Source: Aquilaria yunnanensis (taxonomy: Eukaryota; Streptophyta; Magnoliopsida; Malvales; Thymelaeaceae). From it: 64,000 bases of DNA. The notes beneath the pieces were generated by a model that saw nothing but the letters and a program-made list of their open reading frames with translations, had not been told where the DNA came from and searched no databases. The translations under genes and the position numbers were made by a program. This document shows, in pieces, positions 52,924 through 64,000 of this stretch (the stretch's first letter is position 1; each line of letters begins with the position of its first letter). The DNA is taken from assembly GCA_039654915.1 (NCBI GenBank), contig CM077600.1:40594492-40658491 (forward strand). The letters are read 5' to 3'.

Positions 52924-53153
52924 CTCCTCCTCATATTTTTTACATCATTTACTTTTTAACAATTAATTTATAATTTTTTATTTTCAACATTTTAGTATAT
53001 ATATAAAAAAAAATTATATAAAAATGATAAATCAAGGCATATAGTTTTTAAATCTATTTTTTAAAAAAAATTTCTAACAAATACTAATATAAATAAATTC
53101 AAATCAAACTATGTAAAAAAGTTAAATGGTACAAAGAACATAGGAAGGAGGAA
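52924..53153. mobile_element. Small MITE-like element
   Basis: The left end CCTCCTCATATTTTTTACAT, CATTTACTTTTTAAC is answered by the complement of the right end CCTCCTTCCTATGTTCTTTG, CATTTAACTTTTTTAC. Length is about 230 bp. It lies about 260 bp upstream of the bHLH start codon. Target duplication is unclear. Confidence 0.5.
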
Positions 53154-53156
53154 ATC

Positions 53157-53181
53157 TTTATTTATTTATTTATTTATTTGA
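53157..53181. repeat. TTTA microsatellite
   Basis: About six copies of TTTA in a row. No function assigned. Confidence 0.7.
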
Positions 53182-53459
53182 TATCTAGGAACATTTACAA
53201 TGTATATACCAAGCGATGAAAGATTACTGAGAAAAGTTATCAAAAAATCTATCTACCTCTTGGAACCTATAAGGTTGTAAGCTGCAAAGCCTGTAATTAG
53301 TAGAGAATGAAGCACAATGCATTTGCTAAGCAACAAACTTAGGTTGGAGGTTGGGCAATCCGATTGTAGAGTCCAAGAGTAGAGCAATGTAGAAGCTATG
53401 TAAGTGGTATATGTATTTAGCCAAAATACATTTTACTATCTGAATTATAATGAATTAGA

Positions 53460-53925
53460 CTTTTTTAGTACCTGAATTTTGCCTCGAGGCAATTCAGCTC
53501 CTCAACTATAAAACATTGTGCACTTGAACCCTTTAACTCGTTGACTCGATCAGCTTAATGTTAACCCCGTTAGATTTCTAACAGTTCAATGGCCTAATTA
53601 TAGACATTTAAAATCTTAGTTACTAAATTAAAAAACTAAGTAACTTAAAGCATTAATGAGAGTTAAACACAAATTTATTTAGAAATTCCAAAATTATAAA
53701 ATAAAAATTAAAGAAATTTGAAAAAAAAATCACTACAAAATTAAGATGAGGCTTAGATTATTAAATGGTAAAGTGGAGAGCATAAAAGAGACAAATTAAG
53801 AACTTTGGTGACTAAATATGTAATTTTACTAGTTAGTCAACGAGCAAATATATGATCAAGGGGGAAAAGTGCCCGATAGTCTATAGTTAAGGGACTGAGT
53901 TACACACCACCAAAATTCAGAATAT
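53460..53925. mobile_element. Long-TIR non-autonomous element (Mutator-like), near 53.5 kb
   Basis: The left arm CTGAATTTTGCCTCGAGGCA, TTCAGCTCCTCAACTATA, GTGCACTTGAACCC pairs with the reverse complement of the right arm CTGAATTTTGGTGGTGTG, CTCAGTCCCTTAACTATA, GGGCACTTTTCCCC. Arms are about 70 bp and well diverged. Ends are approximate. Confidence 0.45.
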
Positions 53926-54431
53926 TTTTTTTAGCGAGTTGACAAAGTTAAAATGAATAAAATGGATTTTGGACTTTTCCATTTTCTGAATCAAATAACA
54001 ATACGGGAAAATTCAAAAGCTAGTATGATAAGCCACCAATGCCTGGGCCCTAGGCTCAATGTGGGCATCGGCCAATGCCTAGAATGGGCTTTGCTAGCCA
54101 GGGTGGGTATCAAAGATGAACTCAATTTTGCAACTTTCTGTGGTCACCCTTGACAACAGAATATACACGACTGATACAAAGAATAAGGTATCCCCGGTGC
54201 TAAGTGCAACAATATGTACTCTCTTTTTTCTTTCTTTTGAAAGTTCTCTAGTATTTAAAAAGTTTACATGCACACAATAATTTTCACATTATGAAATATA
54301 ATCCTATATTATAAAAAAATTTGGATTTAATTATATTTCATAAAATATTTCACATATTTTAAAAAAATCTTCTATTATTTCATACAATATAGCCCATATC
54401 ATTTTTAAGTGCCTAATTATGTTATATAATA

Positions 54432-54659
54432 CTACCTCCATCCCAAACTCCTTACTCAACTTAAGTTTGACTTCAATTTTTTATATTTTTTATGCGCTAA
54501 ATTTTTTTTTAAAAAAATATATTAGAAACTACAATATTTATATTTTTAAATAATTTTTTTCAAAAATATCAATTAATAATATAAATAAATCAAATTCAAA
54601 TTAACTTAAGTTAAAAAACTAAAATAAAACAAAAGAAATTTAGGACATAACGCAAAGAG
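54432..54659. mobile_element. Stowaway-like MITE (228 bp)
   Basis: Bounded by TA on each side (54430-54431, 54660-54661). The left end CTACCTCCATCCCAAACTCC has the CTCC.TCCGTCCC look of plant Stowaway elements; both arms carry ACTTAAGTT. The right end is degenerate (CTCTTTGCGTTATGTCCTAA on the complement). Confidence 0.6.
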
Positions 54660-55274
54660 TATTACATATTGATGCAAGCCATCTTTTTTTCCAATCTCAA
54701 TATAACTTCAATTCAAAGTGTTAATCCTAAATGTAAAAAAAAAAAAAAAAAGACAGCCTTTTAATAGCTCAAATGACAAACTTTATGCTTCTTCAATAGG
54801 AGAAGGGAAACTTGAAACTTAGAATTAGCCATGAGGTTTGCCCTAACCTAGTATTTTCCCATTTTATTTTTAAAAACCTACACATTACCCATGTTTCTTT
54901 TGCATCATTAGATAATAAGTTCTGAAACTTCAATTTAAATAAGATGATATACATCTTCCAATAATTTTGTTATCTCAAACATTTGTTATAGTTAATAGAA
55001 ATTTTAAATTATCAATTTTTCCTCTCTATAAATACATTTTCCTCTTTATAAATGTGTATCAGTATTTTTTAAAGATCAGTCAGCTGTGAAAAAAAATATA
55101 AAAATATATAAAAATAATGGAATATAATTATCAAATAATTTAAATTAAGGTTTCAGAAACTATGGCTAGACGCTGTAAAGGAAACAAGGGGTAACATGTA
55201 TTGTTTTTAAAATTGAGGTGGCAAAGTGCGGGTTAGACCAAATTGCATGAGGTTTTTGTAGTTTTCCCGTAAAA

Positions 55275-57691
55275 GAAAATGTTATAGCCCTCTTAGCAGA
55301 AAATTCAACTGAGGGAGGTAAATTAGTTAAATTTATAGTTTAATACCTTATTTCAAGTTAACTAAGCAAGAATTAGTAAGTTGGACAAAGTTTACTAAGT
55401 TCCATGTAGTTTATGGCACCAAAAGAGGTTAGGGGCAAAATGATAATTTTGTATCACGAGGTTTTGGGCCAAGACCCGAAAGTCAAAAATATGTTTTGAA
55501 CCATAAACCTTGCTTTAAATCCAAAGATTTGCTTAAGTGTAAAAGATTTGACCAAAGTTTGCCTAAAACTACTATTTAGGGAATTGGGCTTTTTGCAGCT
55601 TTTTAAAAAGTTTGAGAGCTAAGGGTGGAAAGCTTGGTTTTTAAGTTTGGTAAAGGTTTTGGCTGCCATTGTGATCTTTTTCCTCCCATTCTCGAGTTCC
55701 ACCTTGCCCCTACCATTTTCTACTTGAATTCTTGCCCAAAATCAAAGTTTTCTTGGCAAAATTTGAAGGCCCAAGGGTTATATAAGCCTTAGGTAGCTTG
55801 TTTCAAGGTTGGCTTGTGTTTTTTAAGGTGTTTGCCACATTGTCCAGCTGGTTTCTTGATTTTGGTGGAGGTAATATTGATTTCTTGATTTTTTTTTCTT
55901 GTTTATTTGATGAATAAAAGCTTGGATTTTGGTTAGAAGTTAATAATTTGGTACCATTTATTTTGGTTTGCTTGAAACTTAGGTGGAAACTTGTGGAACT
56001 TTGTTCTTGGTAAAGAATTGCATAATTCTTGCTCGGTAGATGAAATTGACATAAAGGATTTAAGGTTTTATGTTCAATTGATGCTATTTGAGTGATGTTG
56101 CTTGATGAAATCAAGTAGTTTTGTGAATAGCAATGACTGGAGGCAAGTATGTTCACGGTGGACTATCATTGATTTGGTGACTTGTGTGATGTTTTGGTGT
56201 ATCATAGGATGTTTGCAATGATGTATTTGTGGCCTATGCAAGTTGCTTTTACGGATTTATGGTGAATTTAGGCATCCCTTGTTTGCCTTGAACTCATAGG
56301 AAGCCTCCAAAAAGGCTTAGGTGGGTGTTTATGAGGTTTAGGACATAAGGCCCTGGCGCCTAGGCGTCATCCGGTGCTACAGCTCCCGGTGTCCATTTTT
56401 CTATCCGCAGAGCAGGGTGCTCTTGGCGCCTAGGCCTCAACCAGCGTCTAAGCCCCAAAAGCCTTTTTTAGCAAATTTTAGCTTTTTAAAAAAGGATTCG
56501 GGGGAAGGCAGGGATGGTCCTAGGGGTACCTAAGGGTTGTAATTGTATAATGGTACTTCGGAACATCCAAAAACTCTCTCATAATCTAGGAGTTTTCTCA
56601 TAATTTGTGAATGGTAAGTGCACCTCATGAGAAAATTAGTTAATGGGCCATAACAAATACACTATTAGATGAAGTGGAAGGTTTAGCACAATCAAAACCT
56701 TAGTTGTACCTTTGGGTTTAAGGCCTCGATGAGGAAACCTTAGTACACCTAATGGGTTTTTCGGGACCTAAGAAGGATCAGTCCAACCATAATGCCCTTA
56801 TACAACATAAGGGAGGTTCAACTAATGACGAACTTCACTAGTTAGGCTAGTAAGCAATGCTTGCCAGTAGAGTTTAAAGACTAGGTAGAGGACAAGTCCC
56901 AAAGGACTGAAACGTATGCACATAGGTTTAGTCTCATGTTGTATGAGCTCACAGCAGATTATATATGATAATATATGTGTTGTCCTTAACATTTTCCTTG
57001 CAGGTAAAGATCCCCTGCTGAGAATTACAAATTCTCACTCCCTTATCTTATGTTATGCAGATTCTGACCGTGTTGAGCCCGATAACCACTAAGGGTTGTC
57101 GCGGTAGTCTTTTGTTGCAGGTATATTGTTATAGGAATCTTTATGATTCTAGTTTTCTTAGTTACTTGTCTGTGAAATAACAGTACTAACTATAGTATTT
57201 TCTTGGCCGCAGAGGTTAGCAGGACGTAGATAGACTTTTACGACTCACCACCGAGACTCATCTCCAATGTGGGAGTTAGTTAGGAAGATCTCAGTATATG
57301 CTTGTATATGTTTATGCCTAGTTGCCTCCCGTGTCTATGTTTGGAACTTTAAACGCTATGGTTGCTCTTGGGTGAGGGGCATTAGTCTACTTTTGTTAAA
57401 TGCTCTCATATGGTTATTATGTGCAGTAATGATAATATAAATATTGATTATGTGTGCTTTGACTATTTGAACTTGATTTCTATGAAAAGTGTCTTGGCCA
57501 AAGGAATATTTTTATGGTTTCCATATACTAAAGTCAAAGCTAAATGAGCATGCATCTTGCATTTTCTAGGTTAATCAACTAGTTTCATGAAGTTTTAATT
57601 CGCGCAAATATATAGCTAGTCAATTGCAACCATCGTGAGATCTGTTCTTGCAGGCTTCCTAGGCAGGGCTGAGAGCGGCCATGTCAGAAAA
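55275..57691 (+). mobile_element. Solo LTR related to the complete Gypsy element
   Basis: The LTR spans 55280-57686 (2,407 bp), starts TGTTATAGCCC and ends CGGCCATGTCA, and is flanked by the perfect 5-bp repeat GAAAA (55275-55279 and 57687-57691). It is collinear with the LTR at 31526-34037: shared words include GAGGGAGGTAA, GCAAGAATTA, TTCACTAAGTTCC-like, GGGGCAAAATG.TAATTTTG, ATTCTCACTCCCT, TATGCAGA.TCTG and CTAGGTTAATCAACTAGT. It is well diverged, with no internal region, so it is the product of LTR-LTR recombination of an older relative. Confidence 0.9.
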
Positions 57692-57699
57692 CCTAAGAA

Positions 57700-58600
57700 T
57701 ATGAGTTCAAAAACTATTAGATATGTTTTCACAAGTTGCCCTACTATGCAATGCAACTCACTCTTAGAAGGTTAGCCTAAATGACAAATTTGCAAGAAAA
57801 TTTACCAAAAAGTTATGCTCGTTAGGAAACAAAGTTCAAGTGAATATGCAAAGAGAGTTATTCCATCCTCCTTGACCACCATTGACCTTTGCCTTGCCAG
57901 ACTCCTTCCGGTTTATTAGGTTAGGTGTTTCATTTCTTTTTTTTTTCTCCTCTTGCCAATTTCTCATAGCCTATTTTGTGTTTTCCTTTTTTTTTTTTTT
58001 TTTTTATCTTCGATTGTCTCTTTTAGGGTTTTGTTTAGACTTCTCTCTTTTATGCTCCATTTGATCTACATTTTTCTCTGTCTTTTTTATTTCTTGTTCT
58101 ATGCCTAGCAATTTTTATATCTAGTATGCCTTTGTCTTAGATTTGTTGTTTAGGATGTTCACCTCTTTGGGTCTTCACTATTCTTTTTATCTAGCCCTAT
58201 CTTTTTTGTCTTTTGATCCTATTATTTGCTCTTTTCTAAGTTTTTTTAGTTGTTCTTCATTATCTGCTTCCTTGTTTTTACATTGTGTGTGGTTTTTGCC
58301 ATATTATTTCATTTTTTTTGCCTATGTTTATTCGTAGCTTGTTCTCCTTTGATTTTTAGTCAATATTTGTTTCTTTAAATTAGCCTAATGTTGGGTTTTG
58401 TTTGTTCTTTTTTTTTCTATAATTTGGTTGTTTTGTTATCCTTTGATCATTTATGGTGGTGTTATCCTTCAAGTGTTTGTTTTTTTTCTATTTTTCTTTC
58501 CTGCCTACTTGTCCTCCTAGCTTGGTTTTTAAGGTTTCCCCTTTGTGGTGTTTATTGCCTCCCTTGTTCTTGGCCATTTGTATTGTCTGACGAAAGGGCT
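57700..58600. other. T-rich intergenic stretch
   Basis: Long T and CTT-rich runs on the plus strand create several short hydrophobic frames (57882-58603) that carry no family motif and are not taken as genes. Confidence 0.4.
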
Positions 58601-58639
58601 TAGGAAAGGGTTTCTCATTGGGAATGGGAATTCAATTAC

Positions 58640-59322
58640 CTTTACCTCCACATAGATGATTGATAAAGAAAAAAATATTATGTTGGATGAATTGTCTCAG
58701 TTCTCTAAAAATGATATGACTAATTTGAGTTTTATGGAGGAATGTAGTTTGTGGGAATCAATACCTAGAGGAGATGAGTTTGAGGGTAAGCTATGACATC
58801 TTTTTATGTATGAGCTAAATGAATTTAAAGTTGTTTGTCTTAAGGAGTGGACCCGCTTATGAAAACTTAATGACAAGAAACTTGATTATGTTCCATTACT
58901 ACAGTAAGTTCTCTTATCAGTTTGTTCAGCAAAATTCCCTCATGCCTTTCAAGTGGCAAAACCAATGGCTAAGAAATCCAATACTTCATGTTTAGAAAAT
59001 GAAATTTTAAAGCTTCAATCTGTTTTGGAGAAGGATCAGTTGGAGTAAAAGACTAAAGTGCGAGAGCTTCATGATTTGATAAAAGCTACAAAAGCTGAAA
59101 ATTCATGGCTTATTAAATAATTAGTTAATACTAAGGATGAACTCAATGCCACAACATCTCCCTCACAAGTGGACTTGGCAAACCTTGAACACTAGAACCG
59201 GTTTATTCAACTAGAACTAGAAACTTTAAGGGGAAACATTTGTCAAAAATCTACCAAACCTTTGGATGTAGCTAAACTTCTAGCTACAAGAAGACTTGGG
59301 TAATGATTCCAACTTCACTTTA
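58640..59322 (+). pseudogene. Degenerate retrotransposon gag-like region, left part
   Basis: With several stops the plus strand reads coiled-coil-like segments such as SCLENEILKLQSVLEKDQLE and KVRELHDLIKATKAENSWLI, followed by VNTKDELNATTSPSQVDLAN. This resembles the coiled-coil part that precedes a CCHC knuckle in some plant retrotransposon gag proteins. The matching knuckle is found at 62157-62200, after an inserted LTR. The family is an inference. Confidence 0.45.
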
Positions 59323-59830
59323 GGAGGTGTTGTTGACACCCAATTTCGTTCGACTATTAAAAAAAAAAAATTAAAAAATTAAAAATTAATTAATTAATTT
59401 AAAAAAATTAAAAAATGAATTAAATAGTTTAGGGGGGGAATTTTTGTTTCGTAAGGTTAGATAGTGAATATATATATATATATGTAAAATATAAAAGGGG
59501 AATTTTTTTTAAAGAATTGACAAAAATAAGAAGTTTGGGGTGAATCTGAAAAAATTGAGAAGTTTGGGAAAAATATGACGAAATCTGGAAATTCCAGAGA
59601 AATCTGGTAATTTTTTGCATGATTTTTGGGCCAAACAGACAATTTTGGGCCAAATTGATAGAACAGACAAATTTGGGTCAATCAGTAATTTCGTGAAAAG
59701 ACTGAGACCATACTAGTAGTCAATGAAAGATGAAGGACTAGAACTGTAATTTTTACCAAATTATGAGATGAATCTGTTTTTAATTAAATTTCGAATTTTT
59801 TTAAATCAAAGGAATCCAGTGCTTCTTCCC

Positions 59831-59840
59831 CTATAAATAG
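59831..59840 (+). promoter_or_regulatory. TATA box within the second LTR
   Basis: CTATAAATAG embedded in the perfect inverted repeat CCCCTAT-AA-ATAGGGG, about 500 bases into the LTR, where the U3/R promoter of Gypsy LTRs is expected. Confidence 0.6.
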
Positions 59841-60529
59841 GGGTCCAAACCTGCAAAATGAGGGAGATATTAGTAAGATTTTAGATTCTTAATTAAAAAA
59901 GGAAGAACTGTAGCTTTAGTCCCTGTTCCTCTTTCCTTCTTTCCAGAAAAACCTGAACTTTCCTTTTTCTCTGTCTGTCTTTTACCGTTTCCCCTCTCTC
60001 CGTTTGCCGTTTTTCGTTTCCTTCAATCCTTTCCCCGTTGTCCTCGCGCCGTCACTACCTCCAGTCCCTTCGCCAGCTGACGCGCCGCCGCCCGCCTCCG
60101 TCGCGTCGCCTCCCACGCCGTGCCGCCAGCCCGCCGTCTTCTTTTTCCTTCCCCGTCGTGACCTCCGCCGTCATCGCCTGACGTCGCCCTGCCGTCTTCC
60201 ACGTCGCCGGCCACCATACCCACCTCCCTGGAGTCGCCCTAGCCGCCGCCACCAAGCCCAGCTGCCGAATTGCGCGGCCGTCGCCAAAGAAGAAAAATCA
60301 GGGACGAAAAATCGTGACCCGACCCGTTTCCGTTCGATCCGACCCAGCCACTCTTTTTCTTTTGGGGTAAAACTCCGTTATAACCCTTCATCTTCTCATA
60401 TTCCTTCACACAAGTCACTAACTTTTTTTCTTGTTTTTACAGAACTAACAACAAACTTTGGGTGTTTATTTATTTGTTTTTTTTTCCCCCCTTTTTCTTC
60501 TTTCTTGTTGTTTTTTATGGAAGGTTATA

Positions 60530-60903
60530 CATCCTACTTTTATGTGGATGGCCAAACGGCTCACCTTATTTATTTTTTTATTTTTTCTTTTATTTATTTA
60601 TTATCATTTTATTTAAATTTATTTACTTTATGCACTTTATTTTTTTTAAGTGGATGGCTAAATGCTCCACTTTATTTATTTATTTACTTTTCTGCAATTA
60701 TTTACTTTATGCACTTTTATTTTTTATGTGGATGACTAAACGTCCCATTTTCTTTATTTATTTCTTTTCTGCAATTATTTACTTTATGCACTTTTTTTTT
60801 ATGTAGATGGCTAAACACATCACTTTCTTTATTTATTTACTTTTCTGCAATTATTTACTTTATGTACTTTATTTTTTTTAAGTGGATGGCCAAACACCCC
60901 ACT

Positions 60904-60942
<39 letters not shown>

Positions 60943-61150
60943 TTTTTCTACATTTTATTTATTTCTTTCTTTATTTTTTTGCACTTTATTTTTGTGTGGA
61001 TGGTTAAGTGCCCCACTTTATTTACTTTTTTTTTATTTTTATTTTTTATTTTTTATTTACTTTCTGTAATTTAATTTTCTTTATGTGGATGATTAACCTT
61101 ACTTATTTTATTTATTTACCATTTTTTTATGGCTGGCCAAAAGCCCATCT
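60530..61150 (+). repeat. Tandem array of about 75-115-bp units in the second LTR
   Basis: The word ATGTGGATGGCTAAA with variants is followed by CCCCACTTTATTTATTTA, TTTTCTGCAATTATTTACTT and ATGCACTTTATTTTTT-like parts. Unit starts are near 60541, 60650, 60727, 60806, 60881, 60998, 61083 and 61130. The middle units are about 75-80 bp apart. TTTA microsatellite expansion (60903-60943) lengthens one unit. A plus-strand frame (60004-60735) runs into the array and is not taken as a gene. Confidence 0.8.
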
Positions 61151-62115
61151 TACTTCTTTATTTTTTTATTATTATTACAACCAAAGCCCCCCGTCCTTCA
61201 CTTTTTCATCATTTTAAATATTATTTAGAATATTAAGACACTTAATTTTTTTTTTGTCTTATTTCCTTTAAATAACAAAAGTTAACTTTTTATTCCTTTC
61301 ATCAAAAAATAAATTTTTATAAAAAAAAATCATAACCAGACAATCCAATAAAAATTAATGGTTTTAAATAATTTTTTTTACGACATATGGATTAGATAAT
61401 TACTTTTAAAGAAAAAATAAAAACATAATAAAAAAGAAAATAATACTAAGACCATTAAAAATCCGTATTTGGATAATTCAATAAAAAAAATTATGACAAA
61501 AATTAATAATTAATAATTAATTAAATAATTAATAATAAATTAAAAATTATAATTTTCATTAAATTACATGTCCAGGTGATTCGATAGGATCCATGGTTTT
61601 GAAAAATATCAATTTTTAATAAAAATGAATAAAAATTAAGTATCAAGATTAAAAAAAATCTATATTCGGATAATTCGATAGAATTTATGATATGGATTAA
61701 TAATTAATTAAAATATTTAATAATAAACAAAAACTAAATTTCATTAAATTCCAGATCCGGATGATTTGATAGAATCCACGGTTTGGAAATATTAAATTTA
61801 TAAAATTATTATAAAAAACTCAAGTATCAAGATTTAAAATTCCATATCCAGTTAATCTGATAAGATTCATAGTTTGGAATTAAATTAAATAAAATTCATT
61901 AAAATTATTCTCAATCAAAGATTAGATCAAGAATTAAATAGTTAGGAAAAGATAAAAACTGAACCCCATGGTACCAATTTCCAGGCGCTTTAATAAGGTT
62001 ATTTTAGTGTAACCGACTCACGATCTTAGAATCTCTTGCAGACCATAACAGGTATCCAATCGACTTAGGTAAACCGATTGGTGGCGACTCCTAAAAATCA
62101 CATTGCTACAGGAGG

Positions 62116-62478
62116 GAAGATGGGTTAGTTTTAAATGAGAGAGAGCTTCTCACATTTGTTTAAATTGTGGGAATTTGAAACACTTTAACTTTTGCTGCCC
62201 AAAGCCTATAGGACCTACAGATGTTCCTTTAAATCCTTGTTGGTATGTTTAGGAATGGGTTCATCTACCTTTGAATGACAAAGTTCACCACTATTCCCCT
62301 CTTGCACAAGACCCTCTTTTTTTGAACGGACATGCAACGACAAATAAGAGTGAAAAATTTCAAGCCCATCAATCACCTGTTCATGAAATGAGGAAGAACA
62401 AAAGGAAAAAGAAGGAGAACAAACCTTGTCACAGAAAACATCTTCATGACAAACATGTGACAACGACCTCCAACTAGA
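62116..62478 (+). pseudogene. Degenerate gag-like region, right part, with CCHC zinc knuckle
   Basis: A frame through 62157 reads CLNCGNLKHFNFCC, a CX2CX4HX4C knuckle, then PKPIGPTDVPLNPCWYV, a TAG, EWVHLPLNDK and a basic stretch MRKNKRKKKENK up to 62478. It continues the relic seen at 58640-59322 once the LTR between the GGAGG repeats is removed. One in-frame stop; dead. Whether Copia or Gypsy in origin is not decided. Confidence 0.55.
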
Positions 62479-62489
62479 TAGAGGCATAT

Positions 62490-63260
62490 TATACTCCTCA
62501 ACATGTTAAAAGAGATCTATACATCTCAAACCTTTCTCAACGTGCGAATCTTCATTTGTTAGTAACTAACTTCTTATTAACGATGGCCAAGAGCTTAAGT
62601 TTGCTTTACCAAGTATTAAGCTTAAGCGTGGGCAATTGGATAATATTCGTCTGCTTGCAAAGAAACATCAATCAAATTATGTTGTGTATTTTTTCTCTTT
62701 CTTTTATTATTATTATTATTCTTTTTGAGTACTAAAAAAATAAATAAACGACAAATTTGAAAATTTGTATAATTTGAGGGAACCAAAAATATGGGTTTGA
62801 AGTTGACTTGCTATGCAATATGTTTCATCTATCCTGAATCAGTTTGCATTTGAGTTTAGTATAAATATTAAGAAATGAAAAAATGATTATTGAAAAGCTA
62901 GTATTTAAATGTAATATGGTGAGATAATTTATAAACTATAAAAAATGGTAAAATTTTGAAATTGTCTAAAATAAAAAAAAAAATAAGTTGTAAGCAATTT
63001 AAAATGGTATATAAAGAGATTTTATAAAATGTTTTTGTGTATATAAAGATCTTGCCTTTTGTAGCTAATATTTATTTTTAATGCCCCTAATACTATGTGC
63101 TCATTGTTGGTAATAATCAATCTAATTGACACAAAATGTGTGTAGGAACAAATGTGGTCGTAGAAAAGTGCCATATTAAATTTACTAAGTAAAAATATTA
63201 TACAATGGGGAGGGAAAGCCAATAGGCCATTACCACGAATTAAGATTTGAGATAAACCCA
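62490..63260. other. Intergenic AT-rich DNA, no gene recognised
   Basis: ATT microsatellite at about 62705-62722 and A-rich runs only. Confidence 0.4.
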
Positions 63261-63266
63261 ACCAAG

Positions 63267-64000
63267 TTTTTTTTCTTTTTTTTTTTTTTGGTGGAAAAGG
63301 GACTTCATAAAGAAACGTAAGGCAAAATAATAGTACAACATAGAAGCTTTCCTTTTGTCCAGGGTGGGAAAAGCTACAGGCCGAAAAAAAACAACAGAAA
63401 GATTTAAGGGGCTATGAGAGCAAGAGCTTGAGTTTGAGACCCCTTGACTATTACAATTATATATTGTAGGACAATCATCCTGGATAATATCAGTTAGAAA
63501 AGAGGGGCAATAGTTAAAATAAACAACAATTTCAAACATTGAGGCTGCATATTTAGCAATCTTATTCGCAGTACGGTTACCTTCCTTGTACTGATGATGA
63601 ACTTCCTACACTTGTAGCTTTTTCATCAGCAATCTACACTCATTAAAAATAAGTTGTAAGAAAGGATCCGAGACATGATTACTTGAGACCATTATGCACA
63701 ATGATTTTACAATTTGATTCGCTAATGAGACAAATATTGTTCATCAGGGCAACCATTTTGGGGCCCTCCAAAAGGCCTCAAAACTCAGCCATTAGCGGAG
63801 AGGTATTTCCTAGACATTTAGCAAAGGCTATAACTATATGGCCTTAGTGATCTCTGATGAAGCCCCTAACTCTAGATTGACCAAGTGAGGGGTTACAGGC
63901 TCCATTAAGACCCAAGCTCTTTTTCTCCTTGCAAATGTGCCGAATGCCTGTCACATAAAGCTAAGTGCTAAAAAATATTTAAAAGCAAGTCAGAAAAATG
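63267..64000 (-). mobile_element. 3' end of a LINE (RNase H region, 3' tail and poly-A) on the minus strand
   Basis: On the minus strand the sequence from about 63915 to 63540 reads GACNPSLGQSRVRGFIRDH, a stop, GHIVIAFAKCLGNTSPLMAE, a stop, GLLEGPKMVALMNN, then further stops. This matches the RNase H-like domain at the end of plant LINE polyproteins (NPG.SG.GG.IRD..G..). A short frame (63240-63539) carries the tail, and a run of T on the plus strand (63267-63290) is the poly-A tail of the insert. Several stops: dead. The 5' part lies beyond the window. Confidence 0.7.

Larger units (their letters stand above)
59323..62115 (+). mobile_element. Second solo LTR (Ty3/Gypsy-type) inserted in the gag-like relic
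   Basis: A candidate LTR from 59328 (TGTTGTTGACACCCAATTTC) to 62110 (CACATTGCTACA), flanked by GGAGG on both sides (59323-59327 and 62111-62115). TGTTGACACCC is a familiar start of plant Gypsy LTRs. A TATA box sits in the inverted repeat CCCCTATAAATAGGGG (59828-59843). A GC-rich block (60020-60300) and a tandem array (about 60530-61150) follow. Near the right end TTGGTGGCGACTCCT (62076-62090) resembles the sequence around the primer site of Tat/Ogre-type elements, so the LTR could instead end there. The matching flanks and the relic resuming at the right favour the boundaries given. Confidence 0.65.

Noticed and set aside
57882..58603. Runs of short hydrophobic plus-strand frames
   Set aside because: Caused by T-rich DNA; no motif, no plausible splice structure.
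60004..60735. 243-codon plus-strand frame rich in Pro, then Phe/Tyr
   Set aside because: Lies wholly inside an LTR and runs from a GC-rich block into a tandem array; low-complexity product without domains.

Overview
The window is nuclear DNA from a flowering plant, almost certainly a eudicot. Genes are split by short AT-rich introns with plant splice sites, the intergenic DNA is AT-rich, and plant transposon classes fill most of the space. Six host genes can be read: (1) the 3' half of a SAC-domain phosphoinositide phosphatase (1-3166, +); (2) a degenerate and (3) an intact multi-domain CLE-type signalling-peptide gene (9421-9790 and 13248-13625, both -); (4) a complete 11-exon CDKAL1-type tRNA methylthiotransferase (14604-19662, +); (5) an intronless MCTP with four C2 domains (20003-22993, -), tail to tail with gene 4; (6) a LEA-repeat/TMEM205-like membrane protein (45966-47545, +). 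A seventh, a bHLH transcription factor of the bHLH80/81 type (49723-52669, -), is complete in five exons. There is no operon-like logic. The SAC, methylthiotransferase, MCTP and LEA/TMEM205 genes appear to form a conserved neighbourhood that I recall as split over two Arabidopsis paralogous blocks.

Layout. 1-13.7 kb: the end of the SAC gene, then a local tandem duplication that carried the SAC 3' end plus its CLE neighbour; the first copy has been opened up by about 6 kb of AT-rich insertions (a universal-stress-protein relic, a hierarchical AT-rich tandem array, a fold-back MITE). 14.5-23.3 kb: two convergent housekeeping-type genes. 23-31.5 kb: intergenic, with a second fold-back MITE, a Stowaway-like element, a 31-base poly-G run, a cyclin A3 pseudogene and a hAT-type element. 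31.5-41.4 kb: one complete Ty3/Gypsy chromovirus (Tekay/Del-like) with 2,512-bp LTRs, intact gag-pol, PBS, PPT and a 5-bp target duplication. 41.4-45.8 kb: a LINE ORF1 fragment split by a Mutator-like element, then two hAT-type elements, the last ending about 200 bp before the LEA/TMEM205 start codon. 46-52.7 kb: two genes with MITE-like insertions between them. 52.7-64 kb: a solo LTR related to the complete Gypsy element, a second solo LTR inserted in an old gag-like relic, and the 3' end of a LINE running off the window.

The points most worth checking are the three-domain CLE precursor and its duplication with a piece of the SAC gene, and a cluster of stem-loops in the Gypsy LTR whose paired bases covary between the complete element and the diverged solo LTR, suggesting a conserved RNA structure.
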